Assembly (NCBI RefSeq): GCF_000478275.1
Contig: NZ_ASJB01000015.1
Coordinates: 392,416-456,415, forward strand
DNA length: 64,000 bases
Source: Amycolatopsis orientalis DSM 40040 = KCTC 9412
GTDB lineage: Bacteria; Actinomycetota; Actinomycetes; Mycobacteriales; Pseudonocardiaceae
Direction of reading: 5' to 3'
The translations under genes were made by a program, and so were the position numbers. The notes beneath the pieces were generated by a model. That model did no database searches, had not been told where the DNA came from, and saw only the letters and a program-made list of their open reading frames with translations. Below, one piece after another: positions 33,768 to 43,434 of the stretch; within the stretch, counting starts at the first letter, position 1; every line of letters starts with the position of its first letter.

Positions 33768-34520
33768 CTAGCGGTCCGGATCCAGCAGCGAAGCCAGTCG
33801 CGCGGCCAGCCGCGGACCGTCCACAGGGGACACGTTCACCCATGCCTGCCCGCCGCGGCCCTCGGTCCGCGCCGCGCAGTACGCGCCGACGTCGGTGTCG
33901 AACCAGGTCAGCCCGCCCGCCCGGCGCGTCCGGCCGTCACGGCCCCGGGTCCGCACGGTGAACTGGCCCGCGCTGTAGACCGGCCGGGCCTGGATGGCGA
34001 GCACCTCGCGCAGTTGACTGTCCGAAGCCGACGATCGTCCGCCGTCGCCGAACACCGGATCCTCCAGGTCACCGCCGAAACGGGCCGCGGGCAGGCTGAT
34101 CCCGTAGCCGGGGCCGGGCCGCAGCTCCGGCAGGACGTCGACGATCGCGGCGAACACCGCGCCGTCGCCGATCCCGGAAAGGGCGATGGTCTGTTCGGGC
34201 TGAGTGGCCAGTACACCGTGCCGTCCCCGCGCCGCCGCGACCGCGCGGAACGGGGCTTCGGCCGTCATGTCGGCCAGTGCCTCGCATTCGACATAGACCT
34301 CGGCGCGCGCGAGCAGGTCCAGTCGCGCTTCCAGGGCGGCGTCGAGCCGGTCCCCGTCGTACAGGCCGCGTTCGGCGAGGTTTTCGTAGACCGCGCCGCG
34401 GATCTCGGCGCGTTCCGCTTCCGTGCCGCCGACACTGCGGACGGACAGCGGCCACGGCGGGGCCGCGTGGCCGAGATCGGACCAAAGGACGTCGAACGCC
34501 GACGCGGAAACGCGGATCAA
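33768..34520 (-). CDS. EspG-family ESX secretion chaperone-like protein
   Basis: 250 residues resembling EspG chaperones, which bind PPE-type substrates in the cytosol. Features: N-terminal FDVLWSDLG, central ARAEVYVECEALA strand, REVLAIQARPVYSAGQFTVRTR and C-terminal WFDTDVGAYCAART. It is directly downstream of, and overlaps by 4 bp, the PPE-like gene, exactly the substrate-chaperone pairing expected. Confidence 0.78.
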   Translation of the reverse strand: MIRVSASAFDVLWSDLGHAAPPWPLSVRSVGGTEAERAEIRGAVYENLAERGLYDGDRLDAALEARLDLLARAEVYVECEALADMTAEAPFRAVAAARGRHGVLATQPEQTIALSGIGDGAVFAAIVDVLPELRPGPGYGISLPAARFGGDLEDPVFGDGGRSSASDSQLREVLAIQARPVYSAGQFTVRTRGRDGRTRRAGGLTWFDTDVGAYCAARTEGRGGQAWVNVSPVDGPRLAARLASLLDPDR

Positions 34521-35095
34521 GACCGCCCCAGCTCGGGCGGCTTCCCGAACGAGACCCGCGGGGTCAGCGAGTGCAGCGAGGCGTCGCGGGTGTTCATCAC
34601 GTCGACGGCCTTGCGCCGGGCCTCCTCGGCCTCCGCGCGGCGGGCCTCCATCTCGTCGGCGAGTGCCGCGAGCGCCAGCAGGTTCCCGCCCGCGGCGGCA
34701 CCGCGGATCATCGCGCCCGGATCGAACTCCACCGGCGGCGGCATGTCCGCGCGGGCCCGCGCCGCGACCTCGGCCTGCCCGGAGATCGCCTGCCCGAGGG
34801 CGGAGGAGAGATCGGCCGACCAGGTCAGCCAGCCGGACGCCGTCGCCAGCACGCCGCGGAGCGCGTCACCCGCTTCCCCGCGCCAGTTCTCCTCGCTGCT
34901 GCCGACCAGTCCGGCCAGCTCGGACGTCGCGTCGTGCATCCGCCGCGCGAGCGCGTCCCAGGCGGCGCCGATACCGCCGGCGGCCTCGGGATCGTTGCCG
35001 TCCTCGACCTCGGCCGCCAGCGCTTCGTGGCTGTAGGCCTCGTACCGCGTGGCCGCGACCGGGACCTCGCGCCCCGGCATCTCTCCTTCAGACAC
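34517..35095 (-). CDS. PPE/WXG-like type VII substrate
   Basis: 192 residues, mostly helical, with EENWRGEAGDALRGVLATASGWLTWSADL resembling the W-x-G turn of PPE/WXG100 proteins, followed by a long helix and a Glu/Arg-rich coiled coil. It lacks the N-terminal PPE triplet of mycobacteria. Coupled to the EspG-like gene. Probably the chaperone client. Confidence 0.7.
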   Translation of the reverse strand: MSEGEMPGREVPVAATRYEAYSHEALAAEVEDGNDPEAAGGIGAAWDALARRMHDATSELAGLVGSSEENWRGEAGDALRGVLATASGWLTWSADLSSALGQAISGQAEVAARARADMPPPVEFDPGAMIRGAAAGGNLLALAALADEMEARRAEAEEARRKAVDVMNTRDASLHSLTPRVSFGKPPELGRS

Positions 35096-35104
35096 GCTTG
35101 TCTC

Positions 35105-35647
35105 CTAGGGCAGTTTGGGTTCGGCCAATCCCGCCACCGTCATCGCGCGCTCGCAGGCGAGCGGGGTGTCGGTGAAGTTCGTGTTGCTCACGTCGATCTG
35201 GACGCTCGCCTTCTCCCCCATGCCGAGCAGGACCGCGCAGGTCCCGTCGGCCGCCTTCTTGTCGGAGACCTTGAGCGCGTCCCGGTCGCCGACCTTGGTC
35301 TTCGTGGCGGTCTTGCGCGCGACCTCGAGGTCGGCGAGCCCGTTGCGCTCGTCCACGGTGATGGTGACGCCGAAGGTGCCGGGCACCGTCCAGTCGCAGG
35401 CGCGGGCGCCGTTGATCTCCTTCGGGACGCCGAGGACGTTCAGCCCGGCGCTCGACCGGTCCCCCGGGCCCAGCAGCGCGCACGGATCCGGCGCGGCGGG
35501 CGGAGCGGTGACCGCGGCCGAACCGCCGGTCGCCACCTTCTCGGTGGCCGGAATCCGCGCCTGGCCTGCGGCCCCTTGCCCGCAGGCGGACACTGTGAGG
35601 AGGACAAGCGCAGCGAGGACGCCGAAACCGGGGAGGCGGGGGCTCAT
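35105..35647 (-). CDS. DUF3558-like lipoprotein
   Basis: 180 residues. Signal peptide with a lipobox (VLLTVSAC-G), then a Thr/Ala/Pro linker and a domain starting DPCALLGPGDRS and containing ARACDWTV, TCAVLLGMG and ACERAMTVA, the pattern of DUF3558 proteins found near actinobacterial ESX genes. Exported and anchored to the outer face of the membrane. The ATG at 35647 puts the signal peptide at the start. Confidence 0.8.
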   Translation of the reverse strand: MSPRLPGFGVLAALVLLTVSACGQGAAGQARIPATEKVATGGSAAVTAPPAAPDPCALLGPGDRSSAGLNVLGVPKEINGARACDWTVPGTFGVTITVDERNGLADLEVARKTATKTKVGDRDALKVSDKKAADGTCAVLLGMGEKASVQIDVSNTNFTDTPLACERAMTVAGLAEPKLP

Positions 35648-35651
35648 GGGT

Positions 35652-36005
35652 TCAGCCGCCGACACAGTCCACATCCGCCGCCGCTTGTTCATCTTGACGG
35701 GTGTAGCGGGCCAGCGCCTTCTCGATCCGGTTCTTGAGCGCCTCGAGTTCCTTGCCGAAGGCGGTGAGCGCCTCGACCGCGGAGCCGTCGGCACCGATCC
35801 CGTACTGCGCCATGAACCGGCCGACCTCGTCGGCGTATCCCCCGCCGAGGGGAACCGTGCGGCCGAGCACCTTGGCCTCGCGGACCATCTGCCCGACCAC
35901 GTCCTGCAGGGCGGAGATCTTCACATGGGCGTCGGCCGCCAGCTCCGGGGCGACCGCGAACCCGCTCAGATCGAACCGTGGTTTGGCGGTACTCACCTCG
36001 CTCAT
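35652..36005 (-). CDS. WXG100-like small helical protein
   Basis: 117 residues, two long helices (AADAHVKISALQDVVGQMVREAKVL and AVEALTAFGKELEALKNRIEKALARYT) around a Gly-rich turn; size and shape of ESX WXG100-like proteins. First gene of the minus-strand island; only 4 bp separate it from the lipoprotein gene. Divergent from moxR across 283 bp. Confidence 0.65.
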   Translation of the reverse strand: MSEVSTAKPRFDLSGFAVAPELAADAHVKISALQDVVGQMVREAKVLGRTVPLGGGYADEVGRFMAQYGIGADGSAVEALTAFGKELEALKNRIEKALARYTRQDEQAAADVDCVGG

Positions 36006-36288
36006 ATGCGATTACGCCTCTCCGTAGTCGAGCGACCTCGCATCGGAGCATACGACAAAACCCCGCGTCAGCGGGAGCACCCGAAAACGCCCTTGACTCA
36101 CTCGATCGAGGTAAGGTTCCTGGTCGCACAGAGTCATCGGCCGGGGTTCGCGGGGTTCCCCCCAAGAGTTCGCCCGAGTTTGACACACTTCGTGGGAGGC
36201 TGACCGCTGCTCGGGGGACCACTCGAGTGATGAAAGCTGGCCTTCAGCAGACTCAGCGGACACCAGCCACGTGGCATCAGGAGGTCGA

Positions 36289-37377
36289 GTGACGTCGAGA
36301 ATCCAGTCTGCGACGCCCGGCGAACAGCAGGGCGAGCAGGCAACCGGGCAGGCGCCGTACCCCACGGCGACGGGCTCGGTCAGCGGCCGGCAGAACGGCC
36401 GTGACGGCAGAGCGTCGCTCGACGAACTGCACGAGACGGCGCGGCGGATCGCCGCCAACGTCGAGCGGGTACTGGTCGGCAAACCCGAAGTCATCCGCAT
36501 CGCGCTCGTGACCCTGCTCGCCGAAGGCCATCTTCTCGTCGAGGACGTGCCCGGGGTCGGCAAGACCTCGCTGGCGAAGGCGCTGGCCCGCTCGATCGAC
36601 TGCACCGTGAGCCGGATCCAGTTCACCCCCGACCTGTTGCCCAGCGACGTCACCGGGGTGTCCATCTACAACCGGCAGAGCGGCGGTTTCGAGTTCCGGC
36701 CCGGTCCGGTGTTCGCGAACATCGTGGTCGGCGACGAGATCAACCGCGCCTCGCCGAAGACGCAGTCGGCGCTGCTCGAATGCATGGAAGAGCACCAGGT
36801 CACCGTCGACACCTCGACGTACCACCTGGAAGAGCCGTTCATGGTGATCGCGACCCAGAACCCGATCGAGATGGAGGGCACCTACGCGCTGCCCGAGGCT
36901 CAGCGGGACCGGTTCACCGCGCGGGTCTCCATCGGCTACCCCGACCAGCAGGCCGAACTGGCCATGGTCGACGAGCACGCCGGGCACAACCCGCTGGCCG
37001 ATCTCGAGCCGGTCTCCGACCGCGATTCGGTGCAGCGGCTGATCGAGACGGTGCGTTCGGTGCACATGTCGCCGGAGGTCCGCCGGTACGCCGTCGACCT
37101 GGTGTCCGCGACCCGGCAGGTGCCGGAGATCCGCCTCGGCGCCTCGCCTCGGGCGACCCTGCAGCTGGTCCGCGCCGCCCGTGCGCAGGCCGCGCTTTCG
37201 GGCCGTGAGTTCGTCGTCCCGGACGACCTGCACACGGTCGCGGTCCCGGTGCTGGCGCACCGGCTGGTGCTCACCACCGAGGCGCACGCGGCCCGCCGCT
37301 CGGCCACCGACGTGGTCCGCGCGATCCTGCACCGTGTCCCCGTTCCGCAGGGCTCCGCGGGTACGAACCACCGCTGA
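36289..37377 (+). CDS. MoxR-family AAA+ ATPase
   Basis: 362 residues. Walker A GVGKTSLAKAL, Walker B region VVGDEINRASPKTQSALLE, sensor ATQNPIEMEGTYALPEAQRDRF and a C-terminal lid are typical of MoxR ATPases, which remodel or mature partner proteins. GTG start preceded by AGGAGG. It opens a three-gene operon with a DUF58 protein and a transglutaminase, the standard MoxR-DUF58-TgpA set. Confidence 0.92.
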   Translation: MTSRIQSATPGEQQGEQATGQAPYPTATGSVSGRQNGRDGRASLDELHETARRIAANVERVLVGKPEVIRIALVTLLAEGHLLVEDVPGVGKTSLAKALARSIDCTVSRIQFTPDLLPSDVTGVSIYNRQSGGFEFRPGPVFANIVVGDEINRASPKTQSALLECMEEHQVTVDTSTYHLEEPFMVIATQNPIEMEGTYALPEAQRDRFTARVSIGYPDQQAELAMVDEHAGHNPLADLEPVSDRDSVQRLIETVRSVHMSPEVRRYAVDLVSATRQVPEIRLGASPRATLQLVRAARAQAALSGREFVVPDDLHTVAVPVLAHRLVLTTEAHAARRSATDVVRAILHRVPVPQGSAGTNHR

Positions 37378-37395
37378 TAAAGGAAACGGCGCCAC

Positions 37396-38670
37396 ATGCT
37401 GCGTGCTCTGTCCGGCCTGACCACACGCGGCCGCTGCCTCCTCGCCGCCGGCGTCGCCGCGGCGGTGTGCTCGTTCGTGCTCAACGAACGGGACCTGCTG
37501 CGGGTGGCGGTGTTCGTCGTCGCCCTGCCGCTGCTGGTCGCCTTCTTCATCTCGGCGACCCGGCTGCGGCTGGGCGCGGCCCGCGCACTGCGCCCGGAGC
37601 GGGTCTCCGTCGGCTCGCCCGGCGAGGTCCAGCTCGAACTCTGGCGTGACGGCAGGCTCCCGGCGGGCGAGGTGCTCCTCGAAGACGGCGTGCCCTACGC
37701 GCTGGGTTCACGCCCGCGGTTCGTCGTCGAACGGCTGCCCCACGACAGGCGCGTCGCGCTGAGGTACCCGCTGCAGCCGGTGCTGCGCGGGATCCAGCAG
37801 GTCGGCCCGCTGCGGGCGACGATCACCGACCCGTTCGGGCTGTGCGAGTTCGAACGGGAGCTGATCGGGCATTCGCGGCTGGTCGTCGTGCCGAAGGTGG
37901 TCGGCCTGTGGGGTCTGCCCAGCGGGGCGGGGATCGGCGCCGGGGACGACGGCAGCATCCGCCTGCACGCCGGACAGGGTGAGGCCGACGTGATCGTCCG
38001 GCAGTACCGCCAGGGCGACGACCTGCGGAAGGTGCACTGGCGGTCCACCGCCCGCCGCGACGAGATCATGGTCCGCGTCGAAGAGCGGCCGTGGCGCGGC
38101 GGCACCACGGTGCTGCTGGACCACCGCGCGGCCGCGCACCACGGCACCGGACCCGCCGCGAGCCTCGAATGGGCCGTGTCGTTCGCCGCGTCCGTGGCAC
38201 TGCACCTGCGCCGCTCCGGGCACCGCGTCCGGCTGATCACCGAACACGGCCAGACCCTGGCCGACACCCCCGGCGAGGGTGGCGAGCACTACGACAACGT
38301 CGTGCTCGACGTCCTCGCCGCGCTCCAGCCCGCGCACCAGCGCGACATCACCCTCGGCCACGACCCGGCCGAAGGACAGGAACTCATCGCCGTGCTCGGC
38401 ACCGTCAGCAACGAATCCGTGCACGAGCTGTCCCGGTACCGCCCACGCGGGATCCGGAGCCTCGCCGTGCTGCTCGACACCCCGGGCTGGTCCTCGGGCG
38501 TCAACCGGCCCGAGAACCGGGCCGCCGCCACCGAGGAGTCGGTGGCGCTGCTGCGCGCCGCGGGCTGGGGCGTCGTCGTCGCCGGTCCCGGCTCGCCCAT
38601 GCAGCAGGTCTGGGCCGAGCTGTGCCAGACGGCCACCCGCCGCGGCACCCTGATCGGAGGTGGCCTGTGA
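37396..38670 (+). CDS. DUF58-domain protein
   Basis: 424 residues. Two N-terminal hydrophobic segments (about 10-50) precede a soluble region with the DUF58 hallmark RQYRQGDDLRKVHWRSTARRDEIMVR, followed by a von Willebrand-like fold. DUF58 proteins are the usual partners of MoxR ATPases. It starts 18 bp after moxR and overlaps the transglutaminase gene by 4 bp (GTGA). Confidence 0.9.
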   Translation: MLRALSGLTTRGRCLLAAGVAAAVCSFVLNERDLLRVAVFVVALPLLVAFFISATRLRLGAARALRPERVSVGSPGEVQLELWRDGRLPAGEVLLEDGVPYALGSRPRFVVERLPHDRRVALRYPLQPVLRGIQQVGPLRATITDPFGLCEFERELIGHSRLVVVPKVVGLWGLPSGAGIGAGDDGSIRLHAGQGEADVIVRQYRQGDDLRKVHWRSTARRDEIMVRVEERPWRGGTTVLLDHRAAAHHGTGPAASLEWAVSFAASVALHLRRSGHRVRLITEHGQTLADTPGEGGEHYDNVVLDVLAALQPAHQRDITLGHDPAEGQELIAVLGTVSNESVHELSRYRPRGIRSLAVLLDTPGWSSGVNRPENRAAATEESVALLRAAGWGVVVAGPGSPMQQVWAELCQTATRRGTLIGGGL

Positions 38671-41189
38671 CCACGACCGCGCCACCCGTCGCGCACACAC
38701 CGAAACCCCGGCCCGAGGCGCCACCGCCGGTCTGGACGAGCAGCGTGCTCGCCCCGGTCGCCGCCGGGCTCGCCACCCTGTTCGCCTCGACCTCGCTCAC
38801 CGGCGTCGTCACCGGCTGGGCGTGGTTCGGCTACCTGCTGGTGGCGGTCGTCCTGATCGCCTCGACCGGGCTCGCCCTGCGCTCGCTGCGCGCGCCGACC
38901 ATCGTCGTCGGCCTCGCGCAGCTGCTGGTGCTGCTGTTCCTGGTCACCGGCGCGTTCACCACCAGCGGGATCCTGAAGATCATCCCCGGCCCGGACGCGC
39001 TCGAAGAACTGCGCGGCGTGCTCGCCGCGTCGGCCGAGCAGATCCGCGTCGGCCTGCCGCCGGTCGAGGGCACGCCGCCGATCCTCTGCCTGGTCACCAT
39101 CGCGATCGGCCTGGTCGCGGTGCTGGTCGACACCCTCGCGGTGGCCGCCGCCGCGCCCGCCGCGACGGGGCTGGTGCTGCTGTGCGTGTACGCCGTCCCG
39201 GCCGCGCTGGCCGAGGAAATGCTGCCGTGGTGGACGTTCCTGCTCGGCGCGGCGGCCTTCGCCGCGCTGCTCGCCGTCGACGGCAACCACCGGCATCGCC
39301 GCTGGCGTAACCGGGACGCGCCGGGGCTGGGCAACTCGGCGGGCACGCTGACCGCTCCCGTCGGCGTGGTGAGTGCCGCGATCGCGATGGGCCTGGTCAT
39401 CGGCGCGGCCGTCACCGGCGTCGGCACGGTCGGCAGCCTTCCCGGCGGGACCGGGTCGGGCCGGGGCGGCGCGGGCGGGTTCGGCGTCGAGCCGTTCACG
39501 CAGCTGCGCGGACTGCTCGACCAGGGCGAGAACGTGGAGCTGTTCAAGGTCTACGGGATGGGCGCGGACAAGCGCCTGCTGCGCGCGTTCACCCTCGACA
39601 CGTTCACCCCGAACAAGGGCTGGGGACTGGCGCAGAACGGCCGGGCCCAGCAGGGTGTGCAGGCCAACCAGGGGCTCCCGCCCGCTCCGGGCGACGACGG
39701 CGCCGGACCGGCGCGTGAGGTCCGCATCGAGCCGACGAACTGGGTCGACAACTGGCTGCCGATCTACGGCGCGCCGCGGTCGATCACCGGACTCGCCGAC
39801 AACTGGCTGTACGACCCGGTCGGCGGCGCCGTGTTCACCACGACCAAGCAGAACGCGCCCGCCTACACCGAGACCGCGTCGATCAAGGAACCGTCGAAGG
39901 ACGAACTCCGGCTCGACGACCCGAACCTGGCCGAGGTGCCGCAGCAGTTCGTCCAGATCGACCGCGTCGACCCGCGGGTGGCGGCGAAAGCCAGGCAGCT
40001 GACCGAGAATGAGTCGAACAACTTCGACAAGGCCCAGGCGATCTGGTCGTTCTTCACCGCGCAGAACGGCTTCGTCTACGACACCAAGACCGCCGACGCC
40101 ACCGACTCCGACGCGCTCGCCGACTTCGTCCTCAACGGCAAACGCGGGTTCTGCGAGCAGTTCGCGTCCGCGATGGCCGTGATGCTGCGGTCGGTCGGCA
40201 TCCCGTCGCGGGTCGCCATCGGCTTCACCTCCGGCACGCCGAAGGGCGATCACCTCTCGATCAGCTCCGAGGACGCGCACGCGTGGGTCGAGGTCTACTT
40301 CCAGACGAAGGGCTGGGTCAGCTTCGACCCGACGCCGCTGGTCGACGGCCGCGCGGTCGTCCCGCCGTACCTGCAGACCGACACCAGCAGCTCCACGACC
40401 AACGACACCCAGGAAGTGCCGAGCGCGCCCGCGTCGAGCGCCCCCGCCACCGGCACGCCCCGGGACCAGGACCCGAATCTCGGTGCGGGCGACGCCGGGG
40501 GCCAGCAGGAGGAGGAGCCGCTGTGGCCCGCGATCCTCGCCGGCCTCCTCGGTGGCCTGGCGGCCGCGGTCACCGTGGTCGTGATCGTGCGCACCCGCTT
40601 GAGATACCGGGCGCTCATGCGCCCGGGGCCGTCCCCGGATTCACCGGCTCCGGTCGCCGAGGGCGGCGGCGGGTTCCTGGACAATCCGAACGTCACGAAC
40701 TGGCTGCCGCTGATCGCGATCGGGCTGTGGGTGGCGGCGTTCGCGTTCCTGGCGGCGTGGGTCTCGTGGTGGTTCGCGCTGATCCTGGTGGTCGTCCTCG
40801 GCGGGCTGGGCACGCCGACGGCGATCCGGGAGATCAAGCGGCGGCTGAGGCTGCAGAAGATCGCGTCCCGCTCCCCCGCCGCGGCCGACGCGGCCTGGCG
40901 CGAGCTGATGGACGAATGCGCGGACCGGGGCCTGCCGCTCTCCGACGGGGACACGGTGCGGGTCGCGGGCCGGAAGGTCGCCGAGAAGCACCGCCTCGAC
41001 GAGGAGGGCCGCTCCGGCCTGCGGACGGTCATCGGCGTGGTGGAGACGTCCTGGTACTCGGACAAGCCGGCGAGCGACGACGAGCTGGGCCCGGCCTTCG
41101 ACGAGGTCCGCCGGAGCCTGAAACGGAACGCGCCCATGTCGTGGAAGGGCCGCCTGTTCCCGCGGTCGCTGAGGCGCCGGGGCAAGTAG
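38667..41189 (+). CDS. TgpA-like membrane transglutaminase-fold protein
   Basis: 840 residues. Six or so N-terminal membrane segments (DUF3488-like), an extracytoplasmic transglutaminase core with Cys in GKRGFCEQFASAM (~496), His in DAHAWVEVY (~537) and Asp in WVSFDPTP (~553), then a C-terminal membrane part and cytosolic tail. The Cys-His-Asp triad is complete, so thiol-dependent chemistry on cell-surface proteins is likely. Third gene of the moxR operon. Confidence 0.9.
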   Translation: MTTTAPPVAHTPKPRPEAPPPVWTSSVLAPVAAGLATLFASTSLTGVVTGWAWFGYLLVAVVLIASTGLALRSLRAPTIVVGLAQLLVLLFLVTGAFTTSGILKIIPGPDALEELRGVLAASAEQIRVGLPPVEGTPPILCLVTIAIGLVAVLVDTLAVAAAAPAATGLVLLCVYAVPAALAEEMLPWWTFLLGAAAFAALLAVDGNHRHRRWRNRDAPGLGNSAGTLTAPVGVVSAAIAMGLVIGAAVTGVGTVGSLPGGTGSGRGGAGGFGVEPFTQLRGLLDQGENVELFKVYGMGADKRLLRAFTLDTFTPNKGWGLAQNGRAQQGVQANQGLPPAPGDDGAGPAREVRIEPTNWVDNWLPIYGAPRSITGLADNWLYDPVGGAVFTTTKQNAPAYTETASIKEPSKDELRLDDPNLAEVPQQFVQIDRVDPRVAAKARQLTENESNNFDKAQAIWSFFTAQNGFVYDTKTADATDSDALADFVLNGKRGFCEQFASAMAVMLRSVGIPSRVAIGFTSGTPKGDHLSISSEDAHAWVEVYFQTKGWVSFDPTPLVDGRAVVPPYLQTDTSSSTTNDTQEVPSAPASSAPATGTPRDQDPNLGAGDAGGQQEEEPLWPAILAGLLGGLAAAVTVVVIVRTRLRYRALMRPGPSPDSPAPVAEGGGGFLDNPNVTNWLPLIAIGLWVAAFAFLAAWVSWWFALILVVVLGGLGTPTAIREIKRRLRLQKIASRSPAAADAAWRELMDECADRGLPLSDGDTVRVAGRKVAEKHRLDEEGRSGLRTVIGVVETSWYSDKPASDDELGPAFDEVRRSLKRNAPMSWKGRLFPRSLRRRGK

Positions 41190-41226
41190 CCGCCGCCGGG
41201 TCCGCGGTGGCGCCCCGGCCCGGGAG

Positions 41227-41302
41227 CTGAAGGGCCCCTTCCCCGCATCTCACGCGCTGAAGGGCGCTTTCACCGCGTCGCATGCGGGGAAAGCGCCCTT
41301 CA
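41227..41302. repeat. palindromic repeat, family C, copy 2
   Basis: Same architecture as 13139-13214: a leading partial arm (41227-41247) followed by arms 41258-41278 and 41282-41302 with a few mismatches; core GAAGGGCGCTTTC. Situated between the convergent transglutaminase and DUF3040 genes. Confidence 0.8.
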
Positions 41303-41388
41303 GCTCCTTCAAGCAGAGCGCGGAGTACACGAGAACGCGAACATGCCGACGAGGCGGTGCCCCGTCGGCATGTTCGCGTGTGTGAGAG

Positions 41389-41805
41389 CTACTGCTCCTC
41401 GAAGCGCTGGCGGAAGCGCTCTTCCATGCGCTGGGTGAACGAGCTCCGGCGCGGGGACGACTTGCCGCCGCCACCTCCACCGGCTCGCGGACCACCGCTG
41501 TCGTGGGCGTCCTCCGCTTCGGCTCCGTGCCGAATCGATGTGACGGCCATCATGACTCCGAAGAACATCACGAGGAACCCGAGCACGCTGATCACTGGGA
41601 TCTCGGCCACCCGGATGTTGACCACCACGCCGAGCACCAACAGTGCGACGCCCACTACGAACAGGGCAACGCCCTGGATACGCCGTCGGCGGGCGGGGCG
41701 GCGCAACCGGGTGCCTCGCACCGTGGATGCGAACTTGGGGTCCTCGGCATAGAGCTCGCGCTCGATCTGATCGAGCAGCCGCTGCTCATGCTCGGAGAGT
41801 GGCAT
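41389..41805 (-). CDS. DUF3040-family membrane protein
   Basis: 138 residues. N-terminal PLSEHEQRLLDQIERELYAEDP is the DUF3040 signature; two membrane segments follow (about 48-95), then a Gly-rich and charged tail. Related to M. tuberculosis Rv2169c, which also lies near mraZ. Function unknown. A GGAGGAAAG ribosome-binding site precedes the ATG. Confidence 0.88.
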   Translation of the reverse strand: MPLSEHEQRLLDQIERELYAEDPKFASTVRGTRLRRPARRRRIQGVALFVVGVALLVLGVVVNIRVAEIPVISVLGFLVMFFGVMMAVTSIRHGAEAEDAHDSGGPRAGGGGGGKSSPRRSSFTQRMEERFRQRFEEQ

Positions 41806-42002
41806 CTTTCCTCCTCCGGCACAGCTGTCGCGGGCGCCGGGCCGCGCAACGTCATGGACCCAACAGACAACCCCAGGCGGGGTGTCTCTGTCCAGGATAC
41901 GAGCCCCGCGCTCGTCCGACTACCCGATCCCGTATCCAGAAGGGATCGAATTGGCCGAAACCACCCGACTCGGCTCTCTCGAAGACGGTCGAGCGGCCGA
42001 TG

Positions 42003-43250
42003 TCACTGGTCACGGGGGGTCAGCAGTGACGCGGGCCGCACCGCCGCGGCGCCGAACTTCGACCTCGCGACGTCGGCGGCCACCTCCGCATCCCGCCAAC
42101 GGGGTTCGGGTGAATCGAAAAGTAGTTGTTCTCCACTACTCTCCGTGTCCAATCCCTCGACCCTTACGCCGATCAGGCGGACCGCGCCCGCCGGCGCGTG
42201 CTCGGTGAGGAGTTCGACGGCGGTCCGGTGGATGTCACGGGCCACGTCCACCGGAACGGCGGTTGTCCTGGCGCGGGTGATGGTCTTGAAATCCGCGAAC
42301 CGGACCTTGATCGACACCGTCCGCCCGCGCAGTCCCCGGCGGCGCAGGGTGGCGGCGACGCGTTCGGACAGCCGGAGCAGTTCCAGCCCGAGTGCCGAGC
42401 GGTCGTGGAGGTCGACGTCGAAGGTCACCTCGGCGCCGATCGACTTGTCCGGTGTCTCCGGGACGACCTGGCGTTCGTCGTGCCCGTGCGCGAGCGCGTA
42501 CAGATGCTCGCCCAGCGCCCGCCCGAGCGAACGCCGCAACCGGGGCAGCGGCGCGGCGGCGACGTCGGCGATCGTGTCGAGGCCCTGCTGCCGCAGATGT
42601 TCCTCGGTGCGCTTCCCGACCCCCCACAGCGCCGACACCGGCAGCGGACGCAGGAACGCGAGCGTCTCGGCCGCCGGGACGACGACCATGCCGTCCGGTT
42701 TCGCCATCCCGGACGCCAGCTTCGCGACGAACTTGACCTTCGCGACGCCGACCGAGCAGCTGATGCCGAAGTCGGCGGCCACCCGTTCCCTGATCCAGGC
42801 GCCGAGCCGCGCGGGCGTGGAGTCCAGCCGTTTGAGCGCCCCGCTGACGTCCAGGAAGGCTTCGTCGAGGCTCAGCGGCTCCACCAGCGGCGTCAGCTCG
42901 CGGAAGACCCCCATGACGCCCTTCGAGACCTCGCCGTAGAGACCGGGTGTCGGGGTGATGCAGATCAGCTGCGGACAGAGCCGCTTCGCCGTCGAGAACG
43001 GCATGGCCGACCGGACGCCGAACTCGCGCGCCGCGTAACTCGCGGCCGCCACGACCGACCTCGGCCCGCCGCCCGAGACGACCACCGGCTTGCCCGCCAG
43101 TTCGGGCCGGGTGCGCAGCTCACAGGAGACGAAGAAGGCGTCCATGTCGACGTGCAGCAGCCCGCAACCGGTGTCGTCGGGCCAGGTGGTGGCCCCGGTC
43201 GTCACGCGGTAGCGGGCCATCCCGCCAGGCAGCTCGGCATTTCGTCCCAC
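42003..43250 (-). CDS. dinB: Y-family DNA polymerase IV
   Basis: 415 residues. Catalytic blocks LLHVDMDAFFVSCE and EPLSLDEAFLDVSG hold the metal-binding acidic residues; helix-hairpin-helix and little-finger regions follow. Translesion polymerase. The GTG at 43250 has TAGGTT 6 bases upstream and may be leaderless; ATG at 43220 is an alternative. C-terminal ~40 residues extend past the little finger. Confidence 0.9.
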   Translation of the reverse strand: MGRNAELPGGMARYRVTTGATTWPDDTGCGLLHVDMDAFFVSCELRTRPELAGKPVVVSGGGPRSVVAAASYAAREFGVRSAMPFSTAKRLCPQLICITPTPGLYGEVSKGVMGVFRELTPLVEPLSLDEAFLDVSGALKRLDSTPARLGAWIRERVAADFGISCSVGVAKVKFVAKLASGMAKPDGMVVVPAAETLAFLRPLPVSALWGVGKRTEEHLRQQGLDTIADVAAAPLPRLRRSLGRALGEHLYALAHGHDERQVVPETPDKSIGAEVTFDVDLHDRSALGLELLRLSERVAATLRRRGLRGRTVSIKVRFADFKTITRARTTAVPVDVARDIHRTAVELLTEHAPAGAVRLIGVRVEGLDTESSGEQLLFDSPEPRWRDAEVAADVARSKFGAAAVRPASLLTPRDQ

Positions 43251-43277
43251 GGGCAGAACCTAGCCCGGACCACCGAC

Positions 43278-43330
43278 AGTCTCGTGAGTGGTAATGACGG
43301 TTTAGAACCGTCATTACCACTCACGAGACT
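43278..43330. repeat. palindromic repeat, family D, copy 2
   Basis: Perfect 25-bp arms (43278-43302 and 43306-43330), 3-base loop; core GTGAGTGGTAATGACGG as at 25824. Begins 28 bp upstream of the dinB start, unlike the other copies, which follow stop codons. Confidence 0.88.
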
Positions 43331-43369
43331 TGACCGGCCCGGTCGCCGGTGTCGTGGGTCCCGGCGGGA

Positions 43370-43424
43370 GTACATGAAGGCCCCCTTCCTTGCGCCTGGC
43401 GCAAGGAAGGGGGCCTTCATGTAC
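43370..43424. repeat. palindromic repeat, family H (ATGAAGGCCCCCTTCC type)
   Basis: Perfect 26-bp arms (43370-43395 and 43399-43424) with a 3-base loop, the longest perfect palindrome in the window; core ATGAAGGCCCCCTTCCTTGC. Pattern resembles family B at 7804. Confidence 0.9.
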
Positions 43425-43434
43425 TTGGGAAGGT

